A stretch of 64,000 nt of DNA, from assembly GCA_946498245.1 (NCBI GenBank), contig CAMMNN010000009.1, positions 1 through 64,000 of the forward strand, in the 5' to 3' direction. This DNA is from an uncultured Clostridium sp. Lineage in GTDB: Bacteria; Bacillota; Clostridia; Lachnospirales; Lachnospiraceae. The notes below the pieces were generated by a model, which saw nothing but the letters and a program-made list of their open reading frames with translations, had not been told where the DNA came from and did no database searches. The translations under genes and the position numbers were made by a program. This document shows, piece by piece, positions 49,506-58,089 of the stretch; position 1 is the stretch's first letter; each line of letters starts with the position of its first letter.

Positions 49506-50890
49506 TGGATAAGATGAAGAGAGTACCCATTCGGGAGCAGGACCCTAAGGTAAGGGCCGCTAATTTTGACGAGGTATGTCTGGGATACAATGAGGAAGAA
49601 GCCGTAGCAGAGGCGGAGCGCTGCCTGCAGTGCAAAAAGCCGCTCTGTATGCAGGGCTGTCCTGTTGCCATTGACATTCCGGCGTTTATTAAGAAGATTA
49701 CAGAGAGAGATTTTAAGGGAGCGGCGGAAGTCATCGCCCGTTCCTCCGCCCTTCCGGCAGTCTGCGGACGAGTATGCCCCCAGGAGAGCCAGTGCGAGGG
49801 CAAGTGCGTCCGGGGAATCAAGGGAGAACCCGTTTCCATCGGAAAGCTGGAGCGCTTTGTGGCGGACTGGTCCAGAGAGAACGGCTTCGTTCCCGCTGCC
49901 CCTGAAAAAACCAATGGGAAAAAGGTTGCGGTAATCGGTTCCGGTCCGGCAGGATTAACCTGCGCCGGGGATCTGGCGAAAATGGGATACGAAGTGACGA
50001 TTTTTGAGGCCCTTCACGAACCGGGCGGCGTTTTGACCTACGGAATCCCGGAATTTCGTCTGCCTAAGGAAACCGTTGTCCGTTCCGAAATTGAAAACGT
50101 AAAAAAACTGGGCGTAAAGATTGAAACCAACGTCATTATCGGAAAATCCGTTACCATTGACGAACTCATGGAAGACGAAGGCTTTGAGGCCGTCTTTATC
50201 GGCTCCGGAGCCGGACTTCCTAAATTTATGGGGATTCCCGGAGAAAATGCCAATGGCGTATTTTCCGCTAACGAATACCTGACCAGAAACAATCTTATGA
50301 AAGCCTTCCGGGACGATTACGATACTCCCATTGCCGCAGGCAGGAAAGTGGCTGTAGTGGGAGGCGGAAACGTGGCCATGGACGCCGCCAGAACCGCCCT
50401 TCGTCTGGGAGCTGACGTTCATGTGGTATACCGCAGAAGCGAGGCGGAGCTTCCCGCCAGAGTGGAAGAGGTTCACCACGCTAAGGAAGAAGGCGTTATT
50501 TTTGACCTGCTGACCAATCCTGTGGAGATCCTTACTGATGAAAACGACTGGGTAAAAGGAATGGTAGTGCGGAAAATGGAACTGGGCGAGCCCGACGCCT
50601 CCGGCAGAAGACGTCCGGTGGAAATTGCCGGTTCCGATTATACTATAGAAGTGGATACGGTTATTATGTCTCTGGGAACTTCTCCCAATCCGTTGATTTC
50701 TTCTACTACAAAGGGCCTGGAAATTAACCGGCGCAAATGCATTGTAGCGGAAGCGGAAAATGGACAGACTACCAGAGAAGGCGTATTTGCCGGCGGCGAC
50801 GCGGTTACGGGAGCCGCTACGGTAATTTTGGCCATGGAAGCCGGAAAAGCCGGAGCCAAAGGCATTGACGAATATTTGAAAAACCGATAA
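49505..50890 (+). CDS. nfnB: NfnB-type large subunit (glutamate synthase beta-like), 461 aa
   Basis: The large subunit of the bifurcating enzyme carries an N-terminal iron-sulfur domain (CLQCKKPLCMQGCPV, about 39-53, and CGRVCPQESQCEGKCVRG, about 83-100) and two dinucleotide folds: VAVIGSGPAGLTCAGDLAKM (about 140-159, FAD) and VAVVGGGNVAMDAARTALRL (about 281-300, NADP). The terminal FAD motif GVFAGGDAVTGAATVILAM is near 423-441. Without an adjacent large GltA protein and with NfnA next to it, NfnAB is favoured over glutamate synthase. It balances NADH, NADPH and ferredoxin in fermentation. Confidence 0.9.
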   Translation: MDKMKRVPIREQDPKVRAANFDEVCLGYNEEEAVAEAERCLQCKKPLCMQGCPVAIDIPAFIKKITERDFKGAAEVIARSSALPAVCGRVCPQESQCEGKCVRGIKGEPVSIGKLERFVADWSRENGFVPAAPEKTNGKKVAVIGSGPAGLTCAGDLAKMGYEVTIFEALHEPGGVLTYGIPEFRLPKETVVRSEIENVKKLGVKIETNVIIGKSVTIDELMEDEGFEAVFIGSGAGLPKFMGIPGENANGVFSANEYLTRNNLMKAFRDDYDTPIAAGRKVAVVGGGNVAMDAARTALRLGADVHVVYRRSEAELPARVEEVHHAKEEGVIFDLLTNPVEILTDENDWVKGMVVRKMELGEPDASGRRRPVEIAGSDYTIEVDTVIMSLGTSPNPLISSTTKGLEINRRKCIVAEAENGQTTREGVFAGGDAVTGAATVILAMEAGKAGAKGIDEYLKNR

Positions 50891-50905
50891 AAAGGATTTG
50901 CCAAA

Positions 50906-52273
50906 ATGGGTAAAATAAAACAGAAAACAAGAAATGTGGATCTGCTGAACGGCCCGATTTTTACTTCTCTGACCAGCTTGGCGGTACCCATTATGGCCAC
51001 GGCCCTGGTACAGATGGCCTATAATCTGACAGATATGGCCTGGATTGGTCTGGTAGGCTCCGGAGCGGTGGCCTCTGTGGGAACCGGCGGTATGTACACC
51101 TGGCTGTCCCAGGGCGTAGTAATGTTTGCCAAAATGGGAGGCCAGGTGAAGGTGGCCCATTCTCTTGGAGAAGGAAACCGGGAGGAAGCCGCCCGGTATG
51201 CCACGGGAGCTATCCAACTGGGAATCATGCTGGCTCTGTGCTATTCCCTGATAGCCGTTATTTTCGCCCGACCTCTCATTGGATTTTTCGGCCTTACCAG
51301 CCCTGAGATCATAGAAGACGCAGTAGGCTATATGAGGATTACCTGCGGATGCATTATTTTTATGTACCTCAATGTGATTTTAACAGGCATTCTCACAGCC
51401 ACAGGGGACAGCAAGACTTCCTTTCTGGCCAACGTGACGGGCCTTGTGGCCAACATGATTCTGGATCCGGTGATGATTTTTGGAGTGGGGCCCTTTCCCG
51501 CAATGGGGGCAGAGGGAGCCGCCGTGGCAACTGTAACGGCACAGTTTGTGGTTACCCTGGTATTTATTGCTGCAGTGCGCCGGGATAAGGTGATTTTTGA
51601 CAAAGTGCACATTCTGTCCAAAACTCCCCGCAGCCATTTTAAAAACATGGCCCGTATCGGCCTGCCTGCCGCAGTACAGGAGCTGATTTACTGCCTTATT
51701 TCCATGTCCATGACCAGGCTTGTGGCCGGCTGGGGAGATGCGGGAGTCGCCGTTCAGCGGGTAGGCAGCCAGATTGAATCCATCTCCTGGATGACAGCGG
51801 AGGGATTCGGGGCCGCCGTAAACTCTTTTATCGGCCAAAACTACGGAGCGCGGAAGTACGGGCGCGTAAAAAAGGGCTATTTAACCGCCGTAAAAAGCAT
51901 GGTAGTTTGGGGCTTCCTCTGCAGTCTTTTGCTGGTAGTGCTTCCAGGACCTATTTTCAGCCTCTTTATCCATGAAGCGGAGGTGATTCCTCTGGGAATC
52001 GACTATCTGAGAGTCCTTGGATATTCCCAGCTTTTTATGTGCATTGAGCTTACCACTGTGGGAGCCTTTTCCGGCCTTGGAAAAACCCTTCCCTGCTCCA
52101 TATTAAGCATACTCTTTACCTCAGCCCGACTTCCCATCGCTATGGCGCTGTCTTCCACCTTTTTGGGAATCAACGGCATTTGGTGGGCCTTTACTGTAAG
52201 CAGTATTGCAAAGGGCCTGATTTTCTTTATCAGTTATATGGTAATTTTGAAAAAACTGGAAAGGCAAGCGTGA
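50906..52273 (+). CDS. MATE-family efflux transporter, 455 aa
   Basis: A twelve-helix MATE exporter. First lobe: PIFTSLTSLAVPIMATALVQ and NLTDMAWIGLVGSGAVASVG (about 36-55). Second lobe: IGLPAAVQELIYCLISMSMT and NSFIGQNYGARKYGRVKKGY (about 310-329). It follows nfnB by 15 bases, so it is probably co-transcribed at the end of the operon. It is clearly distinct in sequence from the MATE gene at 38047. Substrate unknown. Confidence 0.9.
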   Translation: MGKIKQKTRNVDLLNGPIFTSLTSLAVPIMATALVQMAYNLTDMAWIGLVGSGAVASVGTGGMYTWLSQGVVMFAKMGGQVKVAHSLGEGNREEAARYATGAIQLGIMLALCYSLIAVIFARPLIGFFGLTSPEIIEDAVGYMRITCGCIIFMYLNVILTGILTATGDSKTSFLANVTGLVANMILDPVMIFGVGPFPAMGAEGAAVATVTAQFVVTLVFIAAVRRDKVIFDKVHILSKTPRSHFKNMARIGLPAAVQELIYCLISMSMTRLVAGWGDAGVAVQRVGSQIESISWMTAEGFGAAVNSFIGQNYGARKYGRVKKGYLTAVKSMVVWGFLCSLLLVVLPGPIFSLFIHEAEVIPLGIDYLRVLGYSQLFMCIELTTVGAFSGLGKTLPCSILSILFTSARLPIAMALSSTFLGINGIWWAFTVSSIAKGLIFFISYMVILKKLERQA

Positions 52274-52287
52274 TTCCGGAAAAAAGG

Positions 52288-52316
52288 TTGTCTTTTTGTA
52301 AAGTTTATGGTATGAT
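52288..52316 (+). promoter_or_regulatory. promoter of secG
   Basis: -35 TTGTCT (52288-52293) and -10 TATGAT (52311-52316) are separated by 17 bases. Confidence 0.6.
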
Positions 52317-52345
52317 AGCTTTGTTTGACCGTAGGAGGTGGAATT

Positions 52346-52582
52346 ATGGCAGTCGTAGAGATGATTTTATCAATTATTTTCGTTGTAATTGGCCTTGCGA
52401 TTTCGACTATTATCTTAATGCAGGAGGGAAAGTCCGCTGGATTGGGAGCGATTTCAGGCGTGGCTGAGAGCTACTGGGGAAAGAATAAAGGACGTTCCAT
52501 GGAAGGCAATCTGCAGAGATTTACCAAATGGGGATGCATCATTTTCCTGATTCTTGCACTGGTATTAAACATTCTTCACTAA
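52346..52582 (+). CDS. secG: preprotein translocase subunit SecG, 78 aa
   Basis: A small membrane subunit of SecYEG has two transmembrane helices (MILSIIFVVIGLAISTIILM, about 6-25, and CIIFLILALVLNILH at the end). Between them lies the conserved cytosolic loop MQEGKSAGLGAISGVAESYW. The ATG follows GGAGGTGGAATT. A secG-rnr-smpB order is common in Firmicutes and supports the call. A terminator separates it from rnr, so readthrough or a second promoter must serve the downstream genes. Confidence 0.95.
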   Translation: MAVVEMILSIIFVVIGLAISTIILMQEGKSAGLGAISGVAESYWGKNKGRSMEGNLQRFTKWGCIIFLILALVLNILH

Positions 52583-52599
52583 TTGATAAAGACGTAAGG

Positions 52600-52630
52600 A
52601 ACACTCTTGGAAACAAGAGTGTTTTGTTAT
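52600..52630 (+). terminator. intrinsic terminator between secG and rnr
   Basis: The stem ACACTCTTG / CAAGAGTGT with a GAAA-type loop is followed by TTTTGTTAT. Confidence 0.75.
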
Positions 52631-52691
52631 ATCATAGCATCAAAAAAGTGTGCCCCGTCTGCGGCGGCAGTCGTATCTGAAGAGAGGTTAT

Positions 52692-54833
52692 ATGGAAGAA
52701 GAAAAATTAGCGGAGCGGAAACGGGTTTTGACGGCATTGTTTCAGGATCCCGCCTACGTTCCTATGAAAATTAAAGAAATTGCAGCCCTTTTAAACGTTC
52801 CCAGGAGTCAGCGGGAAGAACTGAAAGAGGTGCTGGACATTCTGGTGGAAGAGGGAAAGGCCGGGATTTCCAAAAAAGGGAAGTACGGAAAGCCGGAAGC
52901 TTTTTCTGTAAACGGCATTTTTTCCGGCCACCCCAGAGGTTTTGGCTTCGTATCAGTAGAAGGCATGGAACAGGATGTCTTTATTCCGGAGGACAGAACC
53001 AGGGGAGCCCTTCATGGGGACCGGGTGCAGATTACCATTGAAAATACGGTACCGGGCCGGAGGCCGGAGGGAAGCGTTATCCGGATTCTGGAACACGCCA
53101 ACAGGGAAGTGGTAGGATATTACCAGAAAAGCAAGAATTTTGGCTTTGTGCTCCCGGATAACCAAAAGCTCTCCCAGGACGTATTTATTCCGGCTCAAAA
53201 GGATATGGGAGCCGTCACAGGCCACAAGGTAGTGGCGGCCATTACGGATTTTGGCGGCCCCGGCAGAAAACCTGAGGGCAGGATTGTGGAAATATTGGGC
53301 CATGTCAATGATCCGGGAACGGACATTCTTTCCATTGTCCGGGCTTACGGACTGCCGGAGCAGTTTCCGGAGGAAGTCATGGAAGAGGCGGAAAGAATTT
53401 CAGAGGAAATTACAGAGGCGGAAAAAAATGGCCGGCTGGATTTGCGGAATCTTCAGACCGTTACCATTGACGGAGAGGACGCCAAAGACCTGGACGATGC
53501 CGTTACTTTGACCAAAGAAGGGGATCGGTACCGCCTGGGCGTCCACATTGCAGATGTAAGCCATTACGTAAGAGAAGGCGGGGCGCTGGATCAGGAGGCC
53601 CTGAGGCGGGGAACCAGCGTTTACCTGGTGGATCGGGTGATTCCTATGCTGCCCCACAGACTCAGCAACGGTATTTGTTCCCTGAATGAAGGCTGCGACC
53701 GTCTGGCTTTGAGCTGTATTATGGAAATCAACACTAAGGGAGAAATCCTGGATCATCAGATAGAGGAAACTGTGATTCGGGTAGATCGCAGAATGACCTA
53801 CACTGCGGTAAAAGGGATTCTGGAGGATCAGGACGAAGCTCTTATAGAGGAATACCAGGACTTTGTCCCGCTTTTCCAGCAGATGAAGGAATTGTCAGAT
53901 ATTCTCAGAGAGAGAAGAAGGAAAAGAGGGGCCATTGATTTTGATTTTCCCGAAAGCAAGATTTTGCTGGATGAGGAAGGAAGGCCTGTGGACATTAAAC
54001 CCTATGAGCGCAACGGAGCCACAAAATTGATCGAGGACTTCATGCTGGCAGCCAATGAAACTGTGGCGGAGGACTTTTTCTGGAGGCAGATTCCGTTCCT
54101 GTACCGGACCCATGACAATCCGGATCCAGAAAAAATGAAGGAGCTGGCTACCTTTATCCACAATTTCGGCCTTTTTTTGAAAACGGCCCATGGGGAAACC
54201 CACCCCAAAGAGCTGCAGAAGCTTTTGGACAAGGTAGAAAATACCCCTCAGGAGGCCCTGATCAGCCGCCTGACGCTGCGCTCTATGAAACAGGCCAAAT
54301 ACACGGCGGTGTGCAGCGGCCACTTCGGTCTGGCGGCTTCTTATTACACCCACTTTACGTCCCCTATCCGCCGCTATCCGGATCTGCAGATCCACCGGAT
54401 CATCAAAGAAAGCCTGAAATCCGGCCTGAAGGAGTCCAGAACGGCCCATTATGAAGCCATTCTGCCGGAAGTGGCAGCCAAAGCTTCCGCTCTGGAGAGA
54501 AGGGCGGACGAAGCGGAGCGGGAAACAGAGAAAATGAAAAAATGCGAATATATGTCCCGGTTTATTGGAGAAGAATTTGACGGAGTAATTTCCGGAGTCA
54601 CCAACTGGGGGCTTTATGTGGAGCTTCCCAATACGGTAGAGGGCATGATACGCATGACGGATCTGGACGACGATTACTACGTCTTTGACCAGGATCACTA
54701 TGAACTGACGGGAGAAACCACAGGAAAGACTTATAAACTGGGTCAGAGGCTCCGCGTCCGGGTAATGAGCACGGACAAGATGCTAAAGACCATCGACTTT
54801 ATTCCCGCCCCTTTCAATGAGGCGGAGGAATAA
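52692..54833 (+). CDS. rnr: ribonuclease R, 713 aa
   Basis: This processive 3'-5' exoribonuclease degrades structured RNA and, with SmpB-tmRNA, non-stop mRNA. It shows an N-terminal winged helix (about 20-65), cold-shock domains ([20 protein letters not shown], about 79-98, and [20 protein letters not shown]), the RNB catalytic domain with [12 protein letters not shown] (Asp cluster, about 258-269), and [20 protein letters not shown] (about 553-572). A C-terminal S1 domain ([20 protein letters not shown]) completes it. ATG 52692 is used with GAGAGG four to five bases upstream. Confidence 0.96.
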   Translation: MEEEKLAERKRVLTALFQDPAYVPMKIKEIAALLNVPRSQREELKEVLDILVEEGKAGISKKGKYGKPEAFSVNGIFSGHPRGFGFVSVEGMEQDVFIPEDRTRGALHGDRVQITIENTVPGRRPEGSVIRILEHANREVVGYYQKSKNFGFVLPDNQKLSQDVFIPAQKDMGAVTGHKVVAAITDFGGPGRKPEGRIVEILGHVNDPGTDILSIVRAYGLPEQFPEEVMEEAERISEEITEAEKNGRLDLRNLQTVTIDGEDAKDLDDAVTLTKEGDRYRLGVHIADVSHYVREGGALDQEALRRGTSVYLVDRVIPMLPHRLSNGICSLNEGCDRLALSCIMEINTKGEILDHQIEETVIRVDRRMTYTAVKGILEDQDEALIEEYQDFVPLFQQMKELSDILRERRRKRGAIDFDFPESKILLDEEGRPVDIKPYERNGATKLIEDFMLAANETVAEDFFWRQIPFLYRTHDNPDPEKMKELATFIHNFGLFLKTAHGETHPKELQKLLDKVENTPQEALISRLTLRSMKQAKYTAVCSGHFGLAASYYTHFTSPIRRYPDLQIHRIIKESLKSGLKESRTAHYEAILPEVAAKASALERRADEAERETEKMKKCEYMSRFIGEEFDGVISGVTNWGLYVELPNTVEGMIRMTDLDDDYYVFDQDHYELTGETTGKTYKLGQRLRVRVMSTDKMLKTIDFIPAPFNEAEE

Positions 54834-54850
54834 CAGGAGGAATACACCAT

Positions 54851-55315
54851 ATGGGAAAAGGGGCTTTTAAACTCATTGCCAATAATAAAAAGGCATACCA
54901 CGACTATTTTATTGACGAAAAATATGAAACGGGAATCGAACTGTACGGAACCGAGGTAAAATCCATCCGTATGGGAAAATGCAGCATTAAGGAAGCCTTT
55001 GTCCGAATCCAAAATGGAGAAGTCTATATTTACGGAATGCACGTAAACCCTTATGAAAAAGGTAATATTTTCAATAAGGATCCATTGCGGCCCAGAAAGC
55101 TTCTCATGCACAAGAAGGAGATCGTTAAACTGGCGGGAAAAATCGCAGAAAAAGGTTTTACCCTGGTGCCCCTCCAGGTTTATTTTAAAGGAAGCCTGGT
55201 AAAAGTGGAGATCGGTTTGGCCAGAGGAAAGAAGCTTTACGATAAGAGAGCCGATATTGCGAAAAAAGATCAGCGCAGAGAACTGGAACGGGAGTTTAAA
55301 GTTCGGAATCTGTAA
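54851..55315 (+). CDS. smpB: SsrA-binding protein SmpB, 154 aa
   Basis: It binds the tRNA-like end of tmRNA and brings it to stalled ribosomes for trans-translation. The conserved start [39 protein letters not shown] (about 36-54), [20 protein letters not shown] and the Lys/Arg-rich C-terminal tail ([20 protein letters not shown]) are all present. It is 17 bases after rnr with an AGGAGG site. A tmRNA 3' end occurs at the window start, far from this gene within the window. Confidence 0.97.
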   Translation: MGKGAFKLIANNKKAYHDYFIDEKYETGIELYGTEVKSIRMGKCSIKEAFVRIQNGEVYIYGMHVNPYEKGNIFNKDPLRPRKLLMHKKEIVKLAGKIAEKGFTLVPLQVYFKGSLVKVEIGLARGKKLYDKRADIAKKDQRRELEREFKVRNL

Positions 55316-55340
55316 AAAATTACGAAAAGAGGAATGTTTT

Positions 55341-56462
55341 ATGCCGCCGCTGCAGCTTTTGATAAAGCCTTCTTCCGGAATGTGCAATCTCAGATGCAGA
55401 TATTGCTTCTACTGTGATGTGGCCCAGAACCGGAACCAGGAAAACTACGGATTTATGACCAGAGATACCTTAGAGCAGGTGGTTAGGAAGGCCCTTTCTT
55501 ACGCAGAGGGAACCTGCGGCTTTGCCTTCCAGGGAGGTGAACCTACTCTGGTGGGAATTGATTTTTACAAAGACTTTCTGGAACTGGTAAAAAAATATAA
55601 TACAAAAGGTCTGCCTGTTTCTTTCTCCCTTCAGACCAACGGTTACCGCCTGGGGGACCAGTGGGCCAAACTATTTGCGGAGAATCAGTTTTTAGTGGGG
55701 GTATCCGTAGACGGAGTCAAGGCTACTCACGATTCCCAGCGCCTGACCCCTGGGGGAACGGGAAGCTTTGAAGGCGTTATGGAAACCATTGACCGCTTTA
55801 ACCGCCATAAGGTGGAATACAATATCCTTACAGTGGTTCACGCCAAAACCGCGGCCAAAATCCGTCGGATTTACGAATTTTACAAAAAGAACCATTTCCG
55901 CTATCAGCAGTATATTGCCTGCCTGGATCCCTTGACAGAGGAACCGGGAATGCATGACTACTCCCTGACGCCGGAAGCTTACGGCACTTTTTTAATCGAA
56001 CTTTTCGATCTATGGTATTTGGATTTGCAGCACGGTACGCAGCCATATATCCGCCAGTTTGAAAATGCCATCGGGATCCTGGCCGGGTATCCGCCGGAAT
56101 CCTGCGAGCAGCGGGGGATTTGTTCCGTACAGCACGTAGTGGAAGCAGACGGTTCCGTATATCCCTGCGACTTTTACGTTCTGGATCAGTTCCGCCTGGG
56201 AAATCTCAACGAAACAGATTTTGCAGAGATCGACCGTTCTCCCGTAGGGGAAGCTTTTGTGAAAGAGTCTATGGATCGCTCGGAAAAATGCCGCCGCTGC
56301 CGTTATTTCTACGTCTGCCGGGGAGGCTGCCGCCGTCACCGGGCCTTAGGGGACGGAACCATTATGGGAGATAACTACTTCTGCAAATCCTACGAAATGT
56401 TTTACGACGCCGTCCTGCCGAGAATGGAGCAGATTGCCGCCATGCTGAGGCAGAGACGATAA
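55341..56462 (+). CDS. radical SAM/SPASM protein, anaerobic sulfatase-maturase type, 373 aa
   Basis: The radical-SAM cluster motif CNLRCRYC is at about 15-22 (then FYC). The core has GFAFQGGEPTLVGIDFYKDF and FSLQTNGYRL. Two SPASM auxiliary clusters are indicated by Cys in CEQRGICSVQHVVEADG, VYPCDFYVLDQFRLGN and CRRCRYFYVCRGGCRRHR near the C-terminus, followed by a late Cys (NYFCKSYE). This matches anSME, which converts a Cys or Ser in sulfatases to formylglycine; related enzymes act on other peptides. No sulfatase is in the window. ATG 55341 follows AAGAGG. It is 25 bases after smpB and looks like the last gene of that run. Confidence 0.85.
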   Translation: MPPLQLLIKPSSGMCNLRCRYCFYCDVAQNRNQENYGFMTRDTLEQVVRKALSYAEGTCGFAFQGGEPTLVGIDFYKDFLELVKKYNTKGLPVSFSLQTNGYRLGDQWAKLFAENQFLVGVSVDGVKATHDSQRLTPGGTGSFEGVMETIDRFNRHKVEYNILTVVHAKTAAKIRRIYEFYKKNHFRYQQYIACLDPLTEEPGMHDYSLTPEAYGTFLIELFDLWYLDLQHGTQPYIRQFENAIGILAGYPPESCEQRGICSVQHVVEADGSVYPCDFYVLDQFRLGNLNETDFAEIDRSPVGEAFVKESMDRSEKCRRCRYFYVCRGGCRRHRALGDGTIMGDNYFCKSYEMFYDAVLPRMEQIAAMLRQRR

Positions 56463-56472
56463 AAGACAGCGG

Positions 56473-56510
56473 CAATTCAGCCATGTGATTCAGCATGGCT
56501 GAATTGTTAC
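56473..56510 (+). terminator. intrinsic terminator after the maturase gene
   Basis: The perfect stem CAATTCAGCCATG / CATGGCTGAATTG encloses TGATTCAG and is followed by a short TT tract. Confidence 0.7.
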
Positions 56511-56538
56511 AAAATTTCCAACAATTCAGAGGAAGAAC

Positions 56539-56567
56539 TTGTAAAAGGAAAAAGAATGTGCTATACT
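56539..56567 (+). promoter_or_regulatory. promoter of the tRNA-Ala gene
   Basis: TTGTAA (56539-56544) and TATACT (56562-56567) are separated by 17 bases; the -10 lies 18 bases upstream of the mature tRNA 5' end. Confidence 0.65.
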
Positions 56568-56584
56568 GAATCCAGAGTGAATTA

Positions 56585-56657
56585 GGGCTTGTAGCTCAGT
56601 TGGGAGAGTGTTCGGTTCGCATCCGAAAGGTCGAGGGTTCGAATCCCTTCAGGTCCA
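56585..56657 (+). tRNA. tRNA-Ala (anticodon CGC)
   Basis: A complete 73-base cloverleaf can be folded: acceptor GGGCTTG / CAGGTCC, D stem GCTC / GAGT, anticodon stem TTCGG / CCGAA with loop TTCGCAT giving anticodon CGC, variable AGGTC, and T stem GAGGG / CCCTT around TTCGAAT. The acceptor has G3:U70, the alanine identity pair. The discriminator is A73; CCA is not encoded. It reads GCG codons. A repeat unit begins at the last four bases of the gene. Confidence 0.92.
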
Positions 56658-56747
56658 CTACTTGTACTAAGGAGGGACCCGCGCAAAGCGTGGGAGGATT
56701 CCTTAGTGCCTGCGCAGATGCTATCCGGACGGAGTTCGGATTCTATA
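56654..56747 (+). repeat. modular palindromic repeat, unit B copy 3
   Basis: Starting at TCCACTACTTGTACTAAGG in the tRNA 3' end, it matches 107-200 almost base for base, with ACTAAGGA / TCCTTAGT and ATCCGGAC / GTTCGGAT dyads. Similarity ends at TTCTAT, where unique sequence begins. Confidence 0.8.
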
Positions 56748-56919
56748 ATTACAAAAAGCCATGGAATTGATATATTCACGGCTCAGATTGTAGGCAAAGC
56801 AGTTTCTGGGATTATCTCAGAGCTGTGTTTTTATGTAATCAGGAAAGCTGGTAATCGACATAGAAGCAAAGAGGCAAATATTATAAAATTTATTTATATA
56901 TAATAGAAAAAATTTCGTT
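56748..56919. other. gene-free stretch with possible coding debris
   Basis: A plus-strand open frame here reads ITKSHGIDIFTAQIVGKAVS and continues ISELCFYVIRKAG before becoming AT-rich, but it has no own start or ribosome binding site. It may be the remnant of a gene disrupted by the repeat. Nothing else is seen. Confidence 0.25.
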
Positions 56920-56948
56920 TTGACAGTAATTTTCTGAACTGTTATAAT
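56920..56948 (+). promoter_or_regulatory. consensus sigma-A promoter of the isomerase/SBP operon
   Basis: TTGACA (56920-56925) and TATAAT (56943-56948) are separated by 17 bases, full consensus in both boxes. Confidence 0.8.
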
Positions 56949-56978
56949 AAAGTCAGAACATTACGAAGGAGACAGAAG

Positions 56979-57021
56979 AGTAGGGCGAATGTTAGATTTT
57001 GGCATATGCCCTGCTTTTTTT
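56979..57021 (+). terminator. attenuator-like hairpin in the isomerase leader
   Basis: The stem AGTAGGGC / GCCCTGCT is followed by seven T, starting about 25 bases after the expected transcription start and 160 bases before the gene. A strong promoter leading into a terminator suggests conditional readthrough, or a short RNA. Confidence 0.6.
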
Positions 57022-57183
57022 GTTGAAAAAAATAATAAAAAATTGATATAAAAATTTGTAAAGAAGCATTGCAGTTAATGAAAAAACAGGGGCCCTAGAA
57101 AGGAGGGAAGAAAAAGGACGCTGAAAAATACAGATGCAGAGAAGTCTAGCTAAGAAATGTCAAGAGACGATAGGAGGTGAATC

Positions 57184-58089
57184 ATGAAATTATCAACAAC
57201 AACTCTATTTTACGGACCAAGACCGGATGGGAGTGTGGCATTAATAACAGACAGTCTTAGAAGGATTCGGAAAGCCGGTTTTGAAGATGTAGATTTAAAT
57301 TTTGCGTGGACAAGACGAAGAAAGACCGAATTGTATTATGAGGATTGGGAAGAATGGATTGGGAAGTGCGGGGAGATGATCCAGGAATTGGAAATAACAG
57401 TAAGCCAGTCCCATGCTCCGTTTTATAATGTAATCGATCCGACGTATCCCTATAGAGAGGAGGAAGAAGAGATGGTCCGCCGGTCAATTATTGCGGCGGC
57501 AAGATTAGGGGCAAAGGTTATCGTTATTCATGGAGGTTCTCTTCCGAATTGTCCGGATTACAGGAAAAATCGGAAGGAAAATATGGAGTACTTAAAACCG
57601 CATCTGGAATTAGCAGAAAAATATGGCATTACGATTGCTGTGGAAAATCTATTTGACGAATACGATCCTGTTTGCAGAGTTAGACGGCCAAGATACTTAT
57701 CTGATCCAGAGGATTTGATCGATTTAGTAGATCGATTGAGGGAATCTTTCAGAAATGTGGGGATTGTCTGGGATTTTGGACATGCAAATCTTATGGGATG
57801 GAACCAGCCGGAATGTCTGGAAATGATAGGGGAAAGACTGGTGGCAACACATGTGCAGGACAATTATGGTGTGGTTGACGATCATTTGTTGCCATATTTG
57901 GGAACGATTGAATGGGAACCCATTATGAAAACTTTAAAGAAGATTGGGTATCAAGGGGCATTTGCCTACGAAACACATCGGATGACAGACCGGTTGCCAG
58001 ATCCAATGATCGATTCGATGCTTCGATATGCATATGAACTGGGAGAGTATCTTCTTTCATTGGCAGAATACGAGGAGGAGGTTATATGA
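57184..58089 (+). CDS. sugar phosphate isomerase/epimerase family TIM barrel, 301 aa
   Basis: This AP-endonuclease-2-like barrel belongs to the xylose-isomerase-like family. Visible are RRIRKAGFEDVDLNF (about 26-40), VSQSHAPFYNVIDPTYPYRE (about 77-96), GAKVIVIHGGSLPN (about 112-125), the metal-ligand Glu in ITIAVENLFDEY (about 150-161), VGIVWDFGHANLMGW (Asp/His, about 195-209), VATHVQDNYG (His) and a late Glu in GAFAYETHRM. Such enzymes isomerise or epimerise sugars and inositols. The ATG follows AGGAGGTG. It overlaps the solute-binding gene by ATGA. Codon use is AT-richer than the core genes. Substrate unknown. Confidence 0.8.
   Translation: MKLSTTTLFYGPRPDGSVALITDSLRRIRKAGFEDVDLNFAWTRRRKTELYYEDWEEWIGKCGEMIQELEITVSQSHAPFYNVIDPTYPYREEEEEMVRRSIIAAARLGAKVIVIHGGSLPNCPDYRKNRKENMEYLKPHLELAEKYGITIAVENLFDEYDPVCRVRRPRYLSDPEDLIDLVDRLRESFRNVGIVWDFGHANLMGWNQPECLEMIGERLVATHVQDNYGVVDDHLLPYLGTIEWEPIMKTLKKIGYQGAFAYETHRMTDRLPDPMIDSMLRYAYELGEYLLSLAEYEEEVI

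Noticed and set aside
49505..50890. Glutamate synthase small subunit (gltD)
   Set aside because: The sequence family overlaps, but the neighbour is a FAD/[2Fe-2S] NfnA-type subunit and no large glutamate synthase protein is adjacent.
56582..56779. Minus-strand frame across the tRNA and repeat
   Set aside because: It is antisense to tRNA-Ala and the repeat unit; this type of translation is a well-known spurious annotation.
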